Assembly: GCA_025345505.1 (NCBI GenBank)
Contig: JANVCC010000125.1
Location: 2,866,894-2,930,893 of the forward strand
Length of the DNA stretch: 64,000 bases
Direction: 5' to 3'
DNA from: Todiramphus chloris collaris
Lineage: Eukaryota; Chordata; Aves; Coraciiformes; Alcedinidae
Positions 23,020 to 33,871 of the stretch are shown here, piece after piece. The position numbers and the translations under genes are program-made. The number at the start of each line of letters is the position of its first letter. Position 1 is the first letter of the stretch. The notes below the pieces were generated by a model that saw only the letters and a program-made list of their open reading frames with translations, had not been told where the DNA came from and did no database searches.

Positions 23020-24747
23020 CTGTGTTGCATTCATTGACTTTCTCTCTAATGACCTATGAGTATCTCTTGTCTCGTGGAATTGAGTGTTGTTTGCTTGTTC
23101 ACAGTTTCCTTTCCTTCCGTTATCCAGCAAAGAAAGTTTGCTTAAGTGGCTTTTGTGAACTCTTTCAAGATCCCCAGAAGGATGATACAGGAAACAGAGA
23201 GTTTCCTTTCTATACAAGCTTCTAGGGTGTTCCCATAATAGCCTGAAATTTATCTGCACTCGACAGCCTGCAATTGGACGAGAAATGAATGAACTGTCCT
23301 GGGATCAAGCAAAACACAATTAACATATCAGAGAGAGGAGAGCTTGCAATAAAAAAGAATACTCCACTTACACAGCACCTTTTATCCCATGCTGCCAAAC
23401 ACTTTCCTTTCTATGTCTCCAATTACTTTACAAGTTGGCCATGCTCGAAGCGTTCGAGCCTGAAATTTTCCACAGTTCCTCCCTGCCTCAAGTTGAAAAC
23501 ATTTTTCGGAGAGGCGTGAAGGGGGAAGTTACAAAAAAAACCCCCACGAAATCCTCTTTAAAAGGTGCAGTCATATTTCACTGAGATTGAAGCTAAAGAA
23601 TTAGTTTTCTGAACGTTTAAGCTTTCTTTAGTTTGAAAAGCACTTTTGCAGCACAGGAGGCTGGAACAGGAAGGAGACACTTGGCACAGAGGCAGAGCCG
23701 GAGATCGGAGTCTGTCGCCCTCTCCGTGAAAATGCATCTGGATTTGGCCAAATAATAAACCACGGACAAACGTTTGAACGGATTAGAGGCAGGCTTGCAC
23801 CTTGGTTTTTATGCCTTCTCACTGCCGTGCCCGTGGTTTTCTGCAGCCCCCTAAAAGCAGCCCCTGGAAGCAGAACATCTGGACGGGGCGCCGACAAAAT
23901 GGATTCTCTTCTTTCACGATTTCACCCTGGGTGACCTGGCACAGTGGGTGAGATCTGGGAGGATTGTAGTACTGGGAGGGAGGGCAGGGCCTGTGTTGAA
24001 AGCTGACAGTGTAGAAATGTGAATCATTAAAAGGCAAAGACCAAACTGTAAAGAAACAATTACTTACATCTTTAAAAAAAAAAGAAAAAGAAAAAGAAAT
24101 CAGATCTGGAAGGCACATTCGCCTCGTGGTTGACACTCCCTACAAAAGCACCATGTTATTTCAAAAGTCTCCCATGAGATGAATAAACCTTGCCAGGAGA
24201 TCAAGAGATCTGGAATTGTATAATTGCTCAACTAAACACAGGCAGAGAGCAGATAGGGAACCTGTGCTTTTCTTTCCCTGCCCACTTCCTTGATCTCAGG
24301 GCTGCATGGTGCTGGGGAGCCCTGTGGCTTATATTGGCCGGAGCAGTCAGGACACCAGGGGAAAAAAAAAAAAAAGCTTCTTAGCAACAGCTTCACAGTA
24401 TCTGTTGTTTTTAACTCCATTCATAAAAGCAGTTAGCTGTGCTGTAGAGAGGCAGGCCGATACGCTTAGCGTACTCGTGTCTGCGAGCAGCGGAAAGCTC
24501 TTGACTCGCTCTGAGCCGAGCGCCAGCAGATTTCCTACCCTCCCAGCACTAATCCAGCAATAAAAAATGGCTTTAATCCACTTCAGACTCAGCACTGCCA
24601 TTAGTGTTCTCTGGTTACAGAGATCAAGGGGCTACAAAGGGCAATGCAAGGCAGGGGAATGAGGAGATGCAGGCAACGGCTTTGCCTGCCCTCTTAGAGA
24701 GGTTTGGTCCATTTTCTCTAGCAGCAGAGACCAGGTTTGGGGAGCAG

Positions 24748-24907
24748 ATCATAGAATCATAGAATCCTAGAATCAGAGAATCCTAGAATCAGAGAATCCT
24801 AGAATCATAGAATCAGAGAATCAGAGAATCCGAGAATCAGAGAATCAGAGAATCCTAGAATCATAGAATCACAGAATCATAGAATCATAGAATCATAGAA
24901 TCATAGA
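24748..24907. repeat. Expanded CR1 terminal octamer array, about 20 copies
   Basis: The CR1 3' end normally carries a few copies of an 8-bp unit. Here about twenty 8-bp units (AATCATAG and variants AATCCTAG, AATCAGAG, AATCCGAG, AATCACAG) stand in a row directly attached to the CR1 copy that begins at 24908. A 16-bp pattern of AATCCTAG plus AATCAGAG recurs early in the array, showing expansion by slippage of dimers after variants had arisen. Confidence 0.9.
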
Positions 24908-25430
24908 ATGGTAGGCGTTGGAAGGGACCTCTGGAGTTCATCTCATCCAACCCCCCTGCCAGAGCAGGGTCACCCAGGGCAGCCCACACAGGAACAGATC
25001 CAGGGGGGGTTTGAAAGTCTCTAGAGAAGGAGACTCCGCAACCTCTCTGTGCAGCCTGGGCCAGGCTCTGTCATCCTCCCAGTAAAGAAGTTGCTCCTCA
25101 TGTTAAGGTGGAACTCCCTATTTTCTAGCTTATACTCATTATTCCTTGTCCTGTTACTGGGCACCAGTGAAAAGAGACTGGCCTCTTCCACTTGACACCC
25201 ACCCCTCAGATATTTATAGACACTAATAAGATCCCCTCTCAGTCTTCTCCAGAATAAACAGCCCCAGGTCTCTCAGCCTTTATCATAGGAGCGATGTTCC
25301 AGTCCCTTACTCATCCTCATAGCCTCCATTGGACTCTCTCCAGTAGATCCCTGTCTTTCTTGAACTGGGGAGCCCCAGACTGGATGCTGGATTCCAGGTG
25401 TGGTCTGACCAGGGCCGATGCCACAGCAGC
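24748..25430 (-). mobile_element. CR1 LINE, 3' end with ORF2 C-terminus
   Basis: This is a minus-strand CR1 of about 680 bp including the expanded tail. After the tail comes GTTGGAAGGGACCTCTGG, then CATCCAACCCCCCTGCC. Further on are the antisense of the conserved C-terminal ORF2 stretch, which includes the equivalents of the LLERVQW and GLEH..Y words of CR1 proteins, and finally the GGTGTGGTCTGACCAGG block. Frameshifts break the frame: pieces of the ORF2 tail appear in different minus-strand frames between 25273 and 25502. It belongs to a different 3' subtype from the copies at 13.9 and 20.0 kb. Confidence 0.92.
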
Positions 25431-27227
25431 ATGGCTCGGATGGTTTGGCAGCACACCGGCACTCCGGCATCGCAGGAGTCCAGGCATCGCATCAGGCAGC
25501 ATTAATGGCAGGGCTGTGGTGCCTTTATTTTAGTGATAATTCATGGCTAACCAAAAATCAACTACTTAATCTGCTGGAGCCTGGAATGGCAAGTTCATCT
25601 GGAGAATGAACTGTATCTGCATGGTCACAGGCAGGAGCTGATGTGAAAATTGTTTGGGTAAAAACAATTATCACAGCAATAGTTTTTACTAATTTCCTAA
25701 AATGGCATGGGGAAATGAATATTGTATTTATTTCTTTATTTTATTTTAATTACAAAACAAGATCCGTCACTTTTAAACTCAAAAGCCTCATGTTTCCTAA
25801 GAAAGGACTGTGTTTAGTGATGAGAGCCTGTATTTTTTTCCCAGCCAAAAACTCCCAGTGAAACAGTACTATTTAAAATAGCCTTTGAGAAAAAAATAAA
25901 CCTCTAAAACCTTGACACTAAGGAGGACGGTTGATCACGTACTTGGCAGGTTTGGAAAGAAGAGCGTGGTGGAGCTCTGCTATGTTTGCCTTGCAAGAAG
26001 GAAGGTTAAAAGGGATTTGATCAGTCCCCAGAAATAGCTGCGGCGGGAGAAGGTGCCAGGTTTGAGCAGGCTGGCTCATCTCTTAGGCAAAGCGCTACAA
26101 GAGGTGTTTGCTGGAGACAGAATCAAGAGATGCTCCCGCTGGAAATAAGGATCAGAGGTTAATTAACAATAGGAACATCCTACTGAGGAAGCCATCCCGT
26201 GAATTCCTATATGACAGCTCAGGGCCACAGCTGTCGGATGTTTTAGGTGTCCGACTAAGCCGCTCACGACGTTGTCGTGGAGATAACCTGCTTTTCTGCT
26301 GATTGCAGAGGGCTGCCAGGCCTCCTGCCTCAGGTACCCAAACCTCAGGGCTGTGAATACCTCCCAGGTGCCTGCTGGGGGACTGTGCCCTACTTTTGTG
26401 TTTCTCCGTGAAAGAGCCACCTCAAGTCTTTGGATAAAAAACAAAACAAGGACAAATTTGTGCACTTCCACCACTCTGATTCCATTTACAGCCAAATTCT
26501 GCCAACTCTGTCTAAAACTTTCATTTCCTCCCCGCTGGCCTGTTTCTGTGCTGGAGTGTAGGTTCCTTTTTTTTGGTTTTTTTTTCCTTTTTCTTTTCAT
26601 AACAGTTTTGTGGTTGTTTCACAGTCCACCTGCCAATAGACTCATTGCTCTGAGTGATCAGCCTACCAGGCCTCTGAGCTGAGCACAGTCTGAGGCTTTG
26701 GAAGAGCCACGCGTCCAGGGGAGAAGGCAGAGAACTGTGACAGGCTTTCCTTGGCTGCAATAACTCTGGCTCAGCCTGTAACTGGTGGCTCTGGGAGGCT
26801 AATTGATTGTCTGCTTCCAAGGAATGGCCAACAAGGTCACGGTTTTGAGGCTGTAAGGGCACAGTCTTTTCCTACTTGCAGCTTGTCCTGTCTTTGGATG
26901 CCACTAGATCACTGTCACATGAGCACACTGTGGGTGGGAATGCCCTGGCTGCTCTGAGCATGGTGCTGTTGGCTGGCCAGCCTGTTTTCTGGCACAGTAA
27001 ATCTATGAATACAGCCTGACGATTGCTCGAGGTGTAACTTAAACCCACCCTTTAGCGATGCAGCTCCTGGCTAAACTCTCCTTGTCCCTTGCAAGGCTGA
27101 GAGAAGGAGTTTGTTAAACCAGCCTGGAAGATGGTGTTGCCCCACGTAGCAGAGTGCAGGGAGGTGCACGATGCTGCGTCTCTGCCGAGGGTACTGGCTT
27201 CTTTAGCTGCCCTTTTGCATCTCTCTC
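25431..27227. other. Unique non-coding stretch, no gene recognised
   Basis: No transposon, RNA gene or believable exon is seen. A T-rich run lies at about 26571-26598. The longest open frames are 145 codons (26163-26600, minus) and 113 codons (26521-26862, minus). Both are partly low-complexity Lys-rich and overlap other frames. Confidence 0.5.
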
Positions 27228-27709
27228 ATGAGATCCCACCTGAGGTACTGTCTTCAGCTCTGAGGCCCCCAGCATAAGACATGGCCCTGCTCGAGCTTGA
27301 TCAGAGGGCTGGAGCACCTCTCCTATGAGAACAGGCTGAGAGAGCTGGAGTTGTTCAGCCTGGAGAGGAGAAGGCTCCAGGGAGACCATAGAGCAGCCTT
27401 CCAGTACCCAAAGGTGGCCTACAAGAAAGCTGGAGAGGGACTTTTTCCAACAGCATGTAGTGACAAGGGGTAATGGCTTTAGACTGAAAGAGGGTAGATT
27501 TAGATTAGATACTAGGAAGAAATTCTCTACTGGTGGTGAGACACTGGAACAGGTTGCCCAGAGGAGTTGCAGATGCCCCATCCCTGGATGCGTTCAATGC
27601 CAGGTTGGATGGGCAACCTGCTCTAGTGTCCCTGCCCATGGCAGGGGGGCTGGAACTAGATGATCTTTAAGGTGCCTTCCAACCCAAACCATTCCATGAT
27701 TCTATGATC
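27228..27709 (+). mobile_element. CR1 LINE, ORF2 C-terminus plus 3' UTR
   Basis: This sense-strand copy of about 480 bp begins in the ORF2 C-terminal region (the DNA equivalent of the [14 protein letters not shown] stretch, here with changes), passes GGGGTAATGGCTTTAGACTG and GGTAGATTTAGATTAGATAC, then the GTGTCCCTGCCCATGGCAGG and GGAACTAGATGATCTTTAAGG blocks, and ends in CCATGATTCTATGAT. From 27460 the plus-strand frame still reads RGNGFRLKEGRFRLDTRKKF, the typical ORF2 tail, before a frameshift. It is among the best-preserved copies in the window. Confidence 0.95.
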
Positions 27710-28870
27710 TGCTTGGTGTCAGCCCAGCTGAATGGAGACAATCTGGATGCAAAGAAATAAGATTTTCCCAGGCACAGAAGCCAGAACTGATTCTTTTTTG
27801 GACATGGAGGTCCCTGAGCTTGGCATACATTGAGTCCTGTCCCTGGGCAGTTTAATCTTGCCAGCCAGAAACTTGTATAGATTTACACTTCAATATGTAA
27901 GTGTTTGATAATCACGTTGCCATGGCTACATTTGAATCTTGCAATAAATGTGTAATTTCACACATTTACATCAAAAGGAACTCCAGGACATACAACTGCA
28001 TAACAAAGCAAGCTGTTATCTCTCCATAAGCACTTTCCATTTTTAACACCATGTTATTGTACTCGTTGGGGACTTTTGTGTGGGGAGGGCTATAGGGCAG
28101 GGCTGACAACCTGGAGGTCAAGTTCTTGTCTTCTCTATGGCTTCCCCAATGCTCCCTGCTGGGGTCTAAGCAGTCATCTCCAGGGCAGCACTGGTTCAGT
28201 AGCCACTCCTGCTGCTGGTCTGCCTGGGAGCTGCAGGGTACTGAGATCTTTTGCAATTAAGACAGAGTTGAACATGAGGTCCTGCAGGGAGAAGGGCTGA
28301 GAAAGTGGAGTGGAGCATGGGGCTCTGCTTAGGGGTCCTCTCTTCCCAGTTTGGTCCTTTTGTCTCCTTTTCAGCCCAGTCCTCTCACATCTTCCTCCAT
28401 GGCTCCTTGTGTCCTCCGTTCCACCCTCTGCCATCAGGACTGCTCCTGCCACTCTGTCCCTGTCTCTTTGCCTCACTGCTCCCAGGTTCCCTGCCCATCT
28501 GTCCCTCAGGCACCTTCTCCCAAGTGCTCTCTTATTTCTCATGGCTCCTTGACCCACAAACACCCTCTCTTAATCCCATGGGCAGCTTTTGTCTTGGTCC
28601 GTGCCACCTTCTCTGCCTCTGACAAGAGGCAATGGTCTGGTAATGTTTTCGAGAGGGGCAGGTGGCAGGGGTAGCAGAGAAGAGCCCATACAAAGGGTAC
28701 AACTTCAGCCAGCAGCAGCTGAGTGCAGTGATGGCTGGCAGAGATGCACCCACTGAGCATCAGCTCTGGGGAGAAATTTGCATTCAGATTCTATCCCTGC
28801 TGATTGAAACAGATTTTTCAGGAACTCAAAACTTGGACAGTTCTGCCTTTGTTTTTTTTTTTTCCTATAG

Positions 28871-28943
28871 CAACGGCAGCTGGAACAGTGTCAGCACCCA
28901 GGCAGGGCTGCAGCTGGACTCCTCCTTGCTCAGAAGCAAAGAG
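28871..28943 (+). CDS. Candidate exon 1 of an unassigned spliced frame
   Basis: This 73-nt segment has a strong acceptor (long T run, then CCTATAG) and a strong donor (GAG|GTGAGTC). All three frames are open. In frame 1 it begins QRQLEQCQ and ends with one spare base, which joins in frame to the segment at 29247. In frame 2 it ends LLRSKE in phase 0 and could instead join directly to the segment at 33815. I do not recognise either peptide. The splice signals are good, but an open frame of this length is expected by chance, so it may be a non-coding exon or a decoy. Confidence 0.22.
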
Positions 28944-29246
28944 GTGAGTCTTTAGTACTAGCAGAATGTGGGCAAAGCAAAGGTTTCGCCTCACTCTGTG
29001 AATTTACTGTTGTGTTGAGAGGAAATTTCCCTGAGACAAGTGCCCACTACTGACAATTTCTACGTGAGAAGCTGGAAAAGTAAAAAAATATTGGAAAAGC
29101 TTAAGGTTCGTTGTTGTTTGGGGTTTGTTTTTTTTTTTTCCAGTTGTTTATACAATTGGGAAAGTTAAGTAAGCCTAATTATTGAGGTTATTGGTTTTAA
29201 TGAGTCACCACCTTGCTGTTATTATTCCTGGTTTCTGTTGCCATAG

Positions 29247-29340
29247 GCCCAGAAGCTGCAGCTGGGCTAAACCCTGCTACGCAACAACCCCTCGTGTTTG
29301 CTGGTCCAGGATTGAGACACAGGAGAATGGGTGGGCTCAG
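29247..29340 (+). CDS. Candidate exon 2 of an unassigned spliced frame
   Basis: This 94-nt segment follows a pyrimidine-containing acceptor (GTTTCTGTTGCCATAG) and precedes the donor CAG|GTAACC. The frame entered from 28943 gives 30 whole codons, starting PEAAAGLNPATQQPL, and leaves two bases for the next exon. A second frame is also open. No family is recognised. It has weak support as coding because of its length and the alternative frame. Confidence 0.2.
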
Positions 29341-32086
29341 GTAACCAGGGGAACGCGGGGAAGGGTGACGGTGTTTGCCAGCACGCTGTGTGCCAACCTG
29401 AGCGTTGCACTGGGGGCAAAGATGGGTTTCTACTGGGGACTGGCAGGGCTGGCATGGCGTTGATTTCTGGAGATTTCTGAGGAGCCCTTCCAAAAATGTG
29501 GTAGAAGGTACAATGAGGTTGGACGCAGAGGTTGCCATTGTGGGCTGGTTGTTGTTGGGAATGGCATAGTCAGAGAAGTCACAGGGCTTTGAGAGTGAAA
29601 ACCCAAGTTTGATGTTATGGGAAGGGAGGAGTCAGTGGAGGGATACAAACTAGGAAGCAAGAGAAAAGGAGGAAAAAAATCTCCATGGTAGTGTCCTGAA
29701 TGGGTAAGAGTTAAGCAGGATCAGAGCCCATGAAAGGTACTACCAAAGGAAGGAAGAGCTATGCAAGAGATTTACCTGCAGGGCTGGAGGAGCTGGGCTT
29801 GAAAAAAACCCCAAGTTTCAACTGCAGCCTGAATTCATGAACTTTGAAAGAGAGGTGTGAGGTGGCATTCAGGAGCCCCGTGTGCATAGCACATAACACA
29901 TTGTGTTGCCCTCTGGTTTTTAGAAGATTTAGGGAGAAAGCTTGGGAAGAAAGGGATGTCAAAACCTCTGTTTTATCCAGGCTGAGCTTTAGATAATAAT
30001 TAGACATCCGTGAGATATCCTGTCACCTGGGCTGATCGCTTTGAACTGGCCTTTCCTTACTGAAAGCCAGAACAAGACTGCAGGAGGACTTTGGATCTCA
30101 CTGGAGGAGAACGTGCTTGTGTGTGTGTGTCCGTGTGCGGGCTAACTCCGATCTGCTGGTCAGGTGGAGTCAGGAATATGCTAACCCACAGCGTTTCATT
30201 GATTGCTTTCAATTGATCAGTTGTGTAGAAACAAAGCGGACAAAGTTTCCGGGCTGGATGTTGCAGAAGGTGTCGGGTTTGCTTGCAGCAAGTTAATCCT
30301 TTTCAGCTGATCCTGCCCTTTCAGTTCTCCCTCTGGGATGGCAGAGAAAAGTCTTTTTTTTTTGAGATGGACAGCTGGCTTCAGAAACAACAGGGAAGAT
30401 CTGCTAGCAGAATGGACTAGCAGACAGATTTTTCTTCCCCCTCTCAAATGCATCCAAGGGCATCTCCCAAAAATACCATGGGAGCAAGCACAGAAAGAGT
30501 ATGCATAGAAGTGAGCTGCCCTGTGAGCGCAATAGTCACCCCTGAGCTGTTGTGTTTTCCTCAGCGTGGTCCCTCCCTGTCAGCCTAACGAGAAGAGTGG
30601 CACAGTCCTTTGCCTTCCAGTCTGCCAACCCATGCACCTTGATCTGCAGAGCCTGGGAGCCGAGGGAAACCCTCACCCTTCTCTCTATGGCATGGCTAAA
30701 GTGTGCCTCTTCTTTACACAGCTACCAAGATCTGCCCTTTCATGCTGAATTATCCATTTCCCAATACTTCCCAGAGCTTGAATGCTGAACTCCACCAAGA
30801 CTCCAGAGAGAGATTAGCATGGACTTGCCTTGGCCTTGGGTGACCTTGATTCTCTTTTGCATTTATTGCTCCTAGAGGATCGCGGAGGAGAAGGAAGGGG
30901 AGGGTAAGCCACAGCTAAATCCTGTTCTTGGATCTCCCTTCAGGCAGTGAAGAATGAGCTATGAGCCTAAATGAACCCAAAAGAAACCATGGTGTGAGGC
31001 ACATCAGATCCAAGCGGGACACGGTGGCCTCTTCCCAAGTGCCTGAGCTGCTACACGCTCCGGCCATGCTCCAGCAGGCAGCACAGTCCAGGGTCCTTGG
31101 GGACAGTGGCAGGGCTGCTGCCAAGGCACCGAGCTCCCCTCCGGGCAACTGGAAGAGAGGAAAAATGCAGGTTGTGAATGCTGTCTGGAGAGAGTGACCT
31201 CGATGTGTCTGCCCAGACTTCATACAAAGAGGCAGCGTGGTCCTGGCTCCGTTGCTTGCAGGGCTCTGTGCCGAAGGCTGAAGCGGATACTGTACAACGT
31301 GTGGGGAGCCACAGCTCTTGCCCAGTTGCAGAAGAGGCCACTGTTGTCCTCAGTCCCCAGCGTGGCACTGCGAGCCCCTCTGCCCAATAGACTTGTCAAC
31401 GTGGGTGCCAAGAGGATCCAGCCTCTCCACCGTCACTGCCAAAGCTTCCTGATAGCAGCCTGCTCTGCAGCCTAATGCAGGGGGGGAAATTCAGATGCTT
31501 AGGATGTTCAGATGAGAACTGCATAATATATTAGCAGTTCTCAATGGGTGTTTTGCTCTCGGGGCCATTTAGTTTTTGGATGTAAACATGCCAAGCCCTC
31601 CTTGTGCAGCACCACTGCTGTGGGTTTTATGGGTCACTAAAGCGAAGTTAAGCTGTGGTTTTCTTTGTGTGTTTATCACTGGTTTCTCTGTTGGCTTGTG
31701 CGTGTCAGAATTGTTATCTGAAACTCCCTCTCCTCCTTTCCAAAGTGCACTGAATCCTCTGGCAGTGGTGGGTGGCCCATGAACCACAAATGAAGAAGAA
31801 CCCAGCTCATCTTCTTCTCTTAACAGGAATCTGCTTTATGTTTGTGAACACGGGAATCAAACACAGGAGTCCCCAGTGAATGACACAGTGGGGATCCCAG
31901 CCAGAAGCTCCTCGTGTGCCTGACAATTAGCTAAGAATTGTCTCAAATAACCTGAATCAGATCTGATACAGAGACCTAGAAGGTTACTCAGTCTGCCTCT
32001 GGCGTTGCACAGGAACAGGGCTCAATCCACCTTTGCATGACTGTAAGATTTGCTCGTAAAACTGGCACAAAACAGTTTTTCCTCAG

Positions 32087-32186
32087 NNNNNNNNNNNNNN
32101 NNNNNNNNNNNNNNNNNNNNNNNNNNNNNNNNNNNNNNNNNNNNNNNNNNNNNNNNNNNNNNNNNNNNNNNNNNNNNNNNNNNNNN
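32087..32186. other. Assembly gap, 100 N
   Basis: Exactly 100 N, the usual placeholder for a gap of unknown length. The frames that appear to run through it (31988-32233 minus, 32050-32244 plus) are artefacts. The true missing length cannot be inferred. Confidence 0.99.
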
Positions 32187-32532
32187 TTGTAGGTTAAAAT
32201 CAGGGACTTTTCAGGGTCTTGAAATTCAATCAAGGAAGAACTAGCATATCAGTTTTCTACTGAATGGGAAAATTTTGTCTGGAATAAATACATTTTTTCT
32301 GCTGTTCTTCGAATGAGGCCAAGATACAGGAACCCAAGGAGCTGAGTAGTGGGAGATGCAGTGCTGCTTTTGCTTCCCCCTCCCTCCTACATACAGAAAT
32401 GAAGGACCTGATGAGATTGCAACCTCAAATCAAGAAGGAGTGTCTGCCAAGGAGCAGAGCTGCTCCCCTAGAAAAATCCCTCCAGCTTTCCCATGTGGGA
32501 AGGGAGACACTCTGACCATTTTTTTCTCTTAG

Positions 32533-32653
32533 TTATGAACAAAGAGCACACGTTGATCACTTGCCACTAACCAAGAAGTACAAGTACCGTGTCTGCCGAT
32601 ACAGCCTGGCTGCCTTGAGGTGCTGTTGTACAGTGGAAGTTGATAAACTGTGA
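32533..32653 (+). CDS. Candidate terminal exon of an unassigned spliced frame
   Basis: A clear acceptor (CCATTTTTTTCTCTTAG) is followed by a frame that continues the chain from 29340: YEQRAHVDHLPLTKKYKYR and onward to TGA at 32651-32653, about 40 codons. An internal GAG|GTGCTG could act as a weak donor near 32621. The other two frames close at once. The assembly gap lies in the preceding intron, so an exon could be missing. The peptide is basic and Tyr/Lys-rich, and I do not recognise it. Confidence 0.22.
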
Positions 32654-33814
32654 CAAATAATACCTTTAAATATCCCTGTTTTCACAGTAGCTCAAACTGC
32701 AGGGCAGAGTGGACACAGGCTATGTTGGGCCAGAAGTGTGTGGGATGTCACCTTTGATTTTGCAGACACTATCCATTTTCCCTCCTTGTCCCTTTCTCAC
32801 CACCACAAATTTAGTTAATCTAGCAAAGTATCACAGACATCAACAGTTAGTGCCAGTGTTGAAGGAGCAGCACAGCTTCTGCAGTGCTACCCCCTGCATG
32901 CAGACTGGGAAGAGTCAACGTGCCCTTCCTGGGAAGGCTGTTGCAGTGATGGAAAGATCTTGGAAGGACATGTTATTAGATGGTGGAAAGGTGGAATCTA
33001 ATCTGATTTCAGCACAGTTGGTCACATGAAATGGTTTAGTGCTATATTTTGTGTCTGTGAGGATACACCGCTCGGACTCTGTGCTACTGAGCACCAAGTG
33101 TTAGGTGAGAGCCCTCCCACCCCTTCCAATGGCAGAAAAGCCAAGCTGGCATGGGAAGGGAAATGTTGCCGTGCGGTGTTCAAGGAAAACCTGTTTGCGT
33201 GGGATGTGCTGGAAAAATTGCTCAAGAATGGTGCATTCTCATAAAAACTGATCTGGCTGCTGTTCAGGTGAGTGGTTTTGTACCGGAGCTGCAGGCTATG
33301 TGGTTGCTTCAGCGTATGCGTGCAGCCGCTGTTAGGGTGTTTGCTTTGCATGTGATCTAATCCCCTTTGCTCTGGGGGGTTGGAGGTGTTTGCCCTCACC
33401 TACTTTTGGGTCTGGATCCATCTTCTCAGAGCAGCTTGCACTGACACGTGACTTGATGGCAGAGAAAGGCACCCTGTGGATGTTGGTCCAGGAGAGCAAC
33501 TCAGCCAAGATCATTGTGCTAGTGGTTCTTGGTCTCTTTGTGGTGGGGAGGTGGGAGGGCTCACATTCTACGCCCAGTTCAACAGCAGATCATAACCAGG
33601 TTTCCAGTCCCTGCCAAGCAAAGCAGTGACCATGCTTCAGAGGTGGATGAAGAGATTCCCAGAGATCCAGATCATGAATCAGCATTAAGTGCTGGAGGAA
33701 ATAAATGGCAGGAAAGCCCAGTTCTTAGCTGGAGCCTCCTTCCAACCCCTGCTTGACAAACTGTCAACAAGCCATGAAGGCTCAGCCCTCACTCTTTCTC
33801 CTTTTCCACCTTAG

Positions 33815-33871
33815 GTGAAGGCTGAAAGTAAAAGACAGCTGGAAGGTCTCCTGCAAGCCAAAGAGCTGTAA
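33815..33871 (+). other. Terminal-exon-like segment ending in a stop
   Basis: A very strong acceptor (about 20 pyrimidines, then ACCTTAG) is followed by 18 codons, VKAESKRQLEGLLQAKEL, and a TAA at 33869-33871. The peptide is charged, has leucine spacing like a coiled-coil end, and enters in phase 0. It could follow the frame-2 reading of the 28871 segment. An ATTAAA polyadenylation-like word occurs near 34106. Short length and lack of recognised homology keep this speculative. Confidence 0.25.

Larger units (their letters stand above)
20281..24747. other. Unique non-coding stretch with simple repeats
   Basis: No gene is recognised. It contains a 27-base poly(A) at 20510-20536, overlapping short hairpins at 20725-20748, a (TG)9 microsatellite at 23001-23019, and A-rich runs near 24072-24098 and 24362-24375. 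An acceptor-like pyrimidine tract precedes AG at about 21597, but no paired coding exon could be supported. Confidence 0.5.

Noticed and set aside
23447..23462. GTTCGAGCC resembling a tRNA B box
   Set aside because: No A box or cloverleaf can be formed around it.
28330..28674. Three overlapping plus-strand frames of 80-107 codons
   Set aside because: The block is C/T-rich, so all three frames lack stops. The peptides are low-complexity Ser/Pro/Leu.
31988..32244. Frames spanning the N block
   Set aside because: They are artefacts of translating through 100 N.
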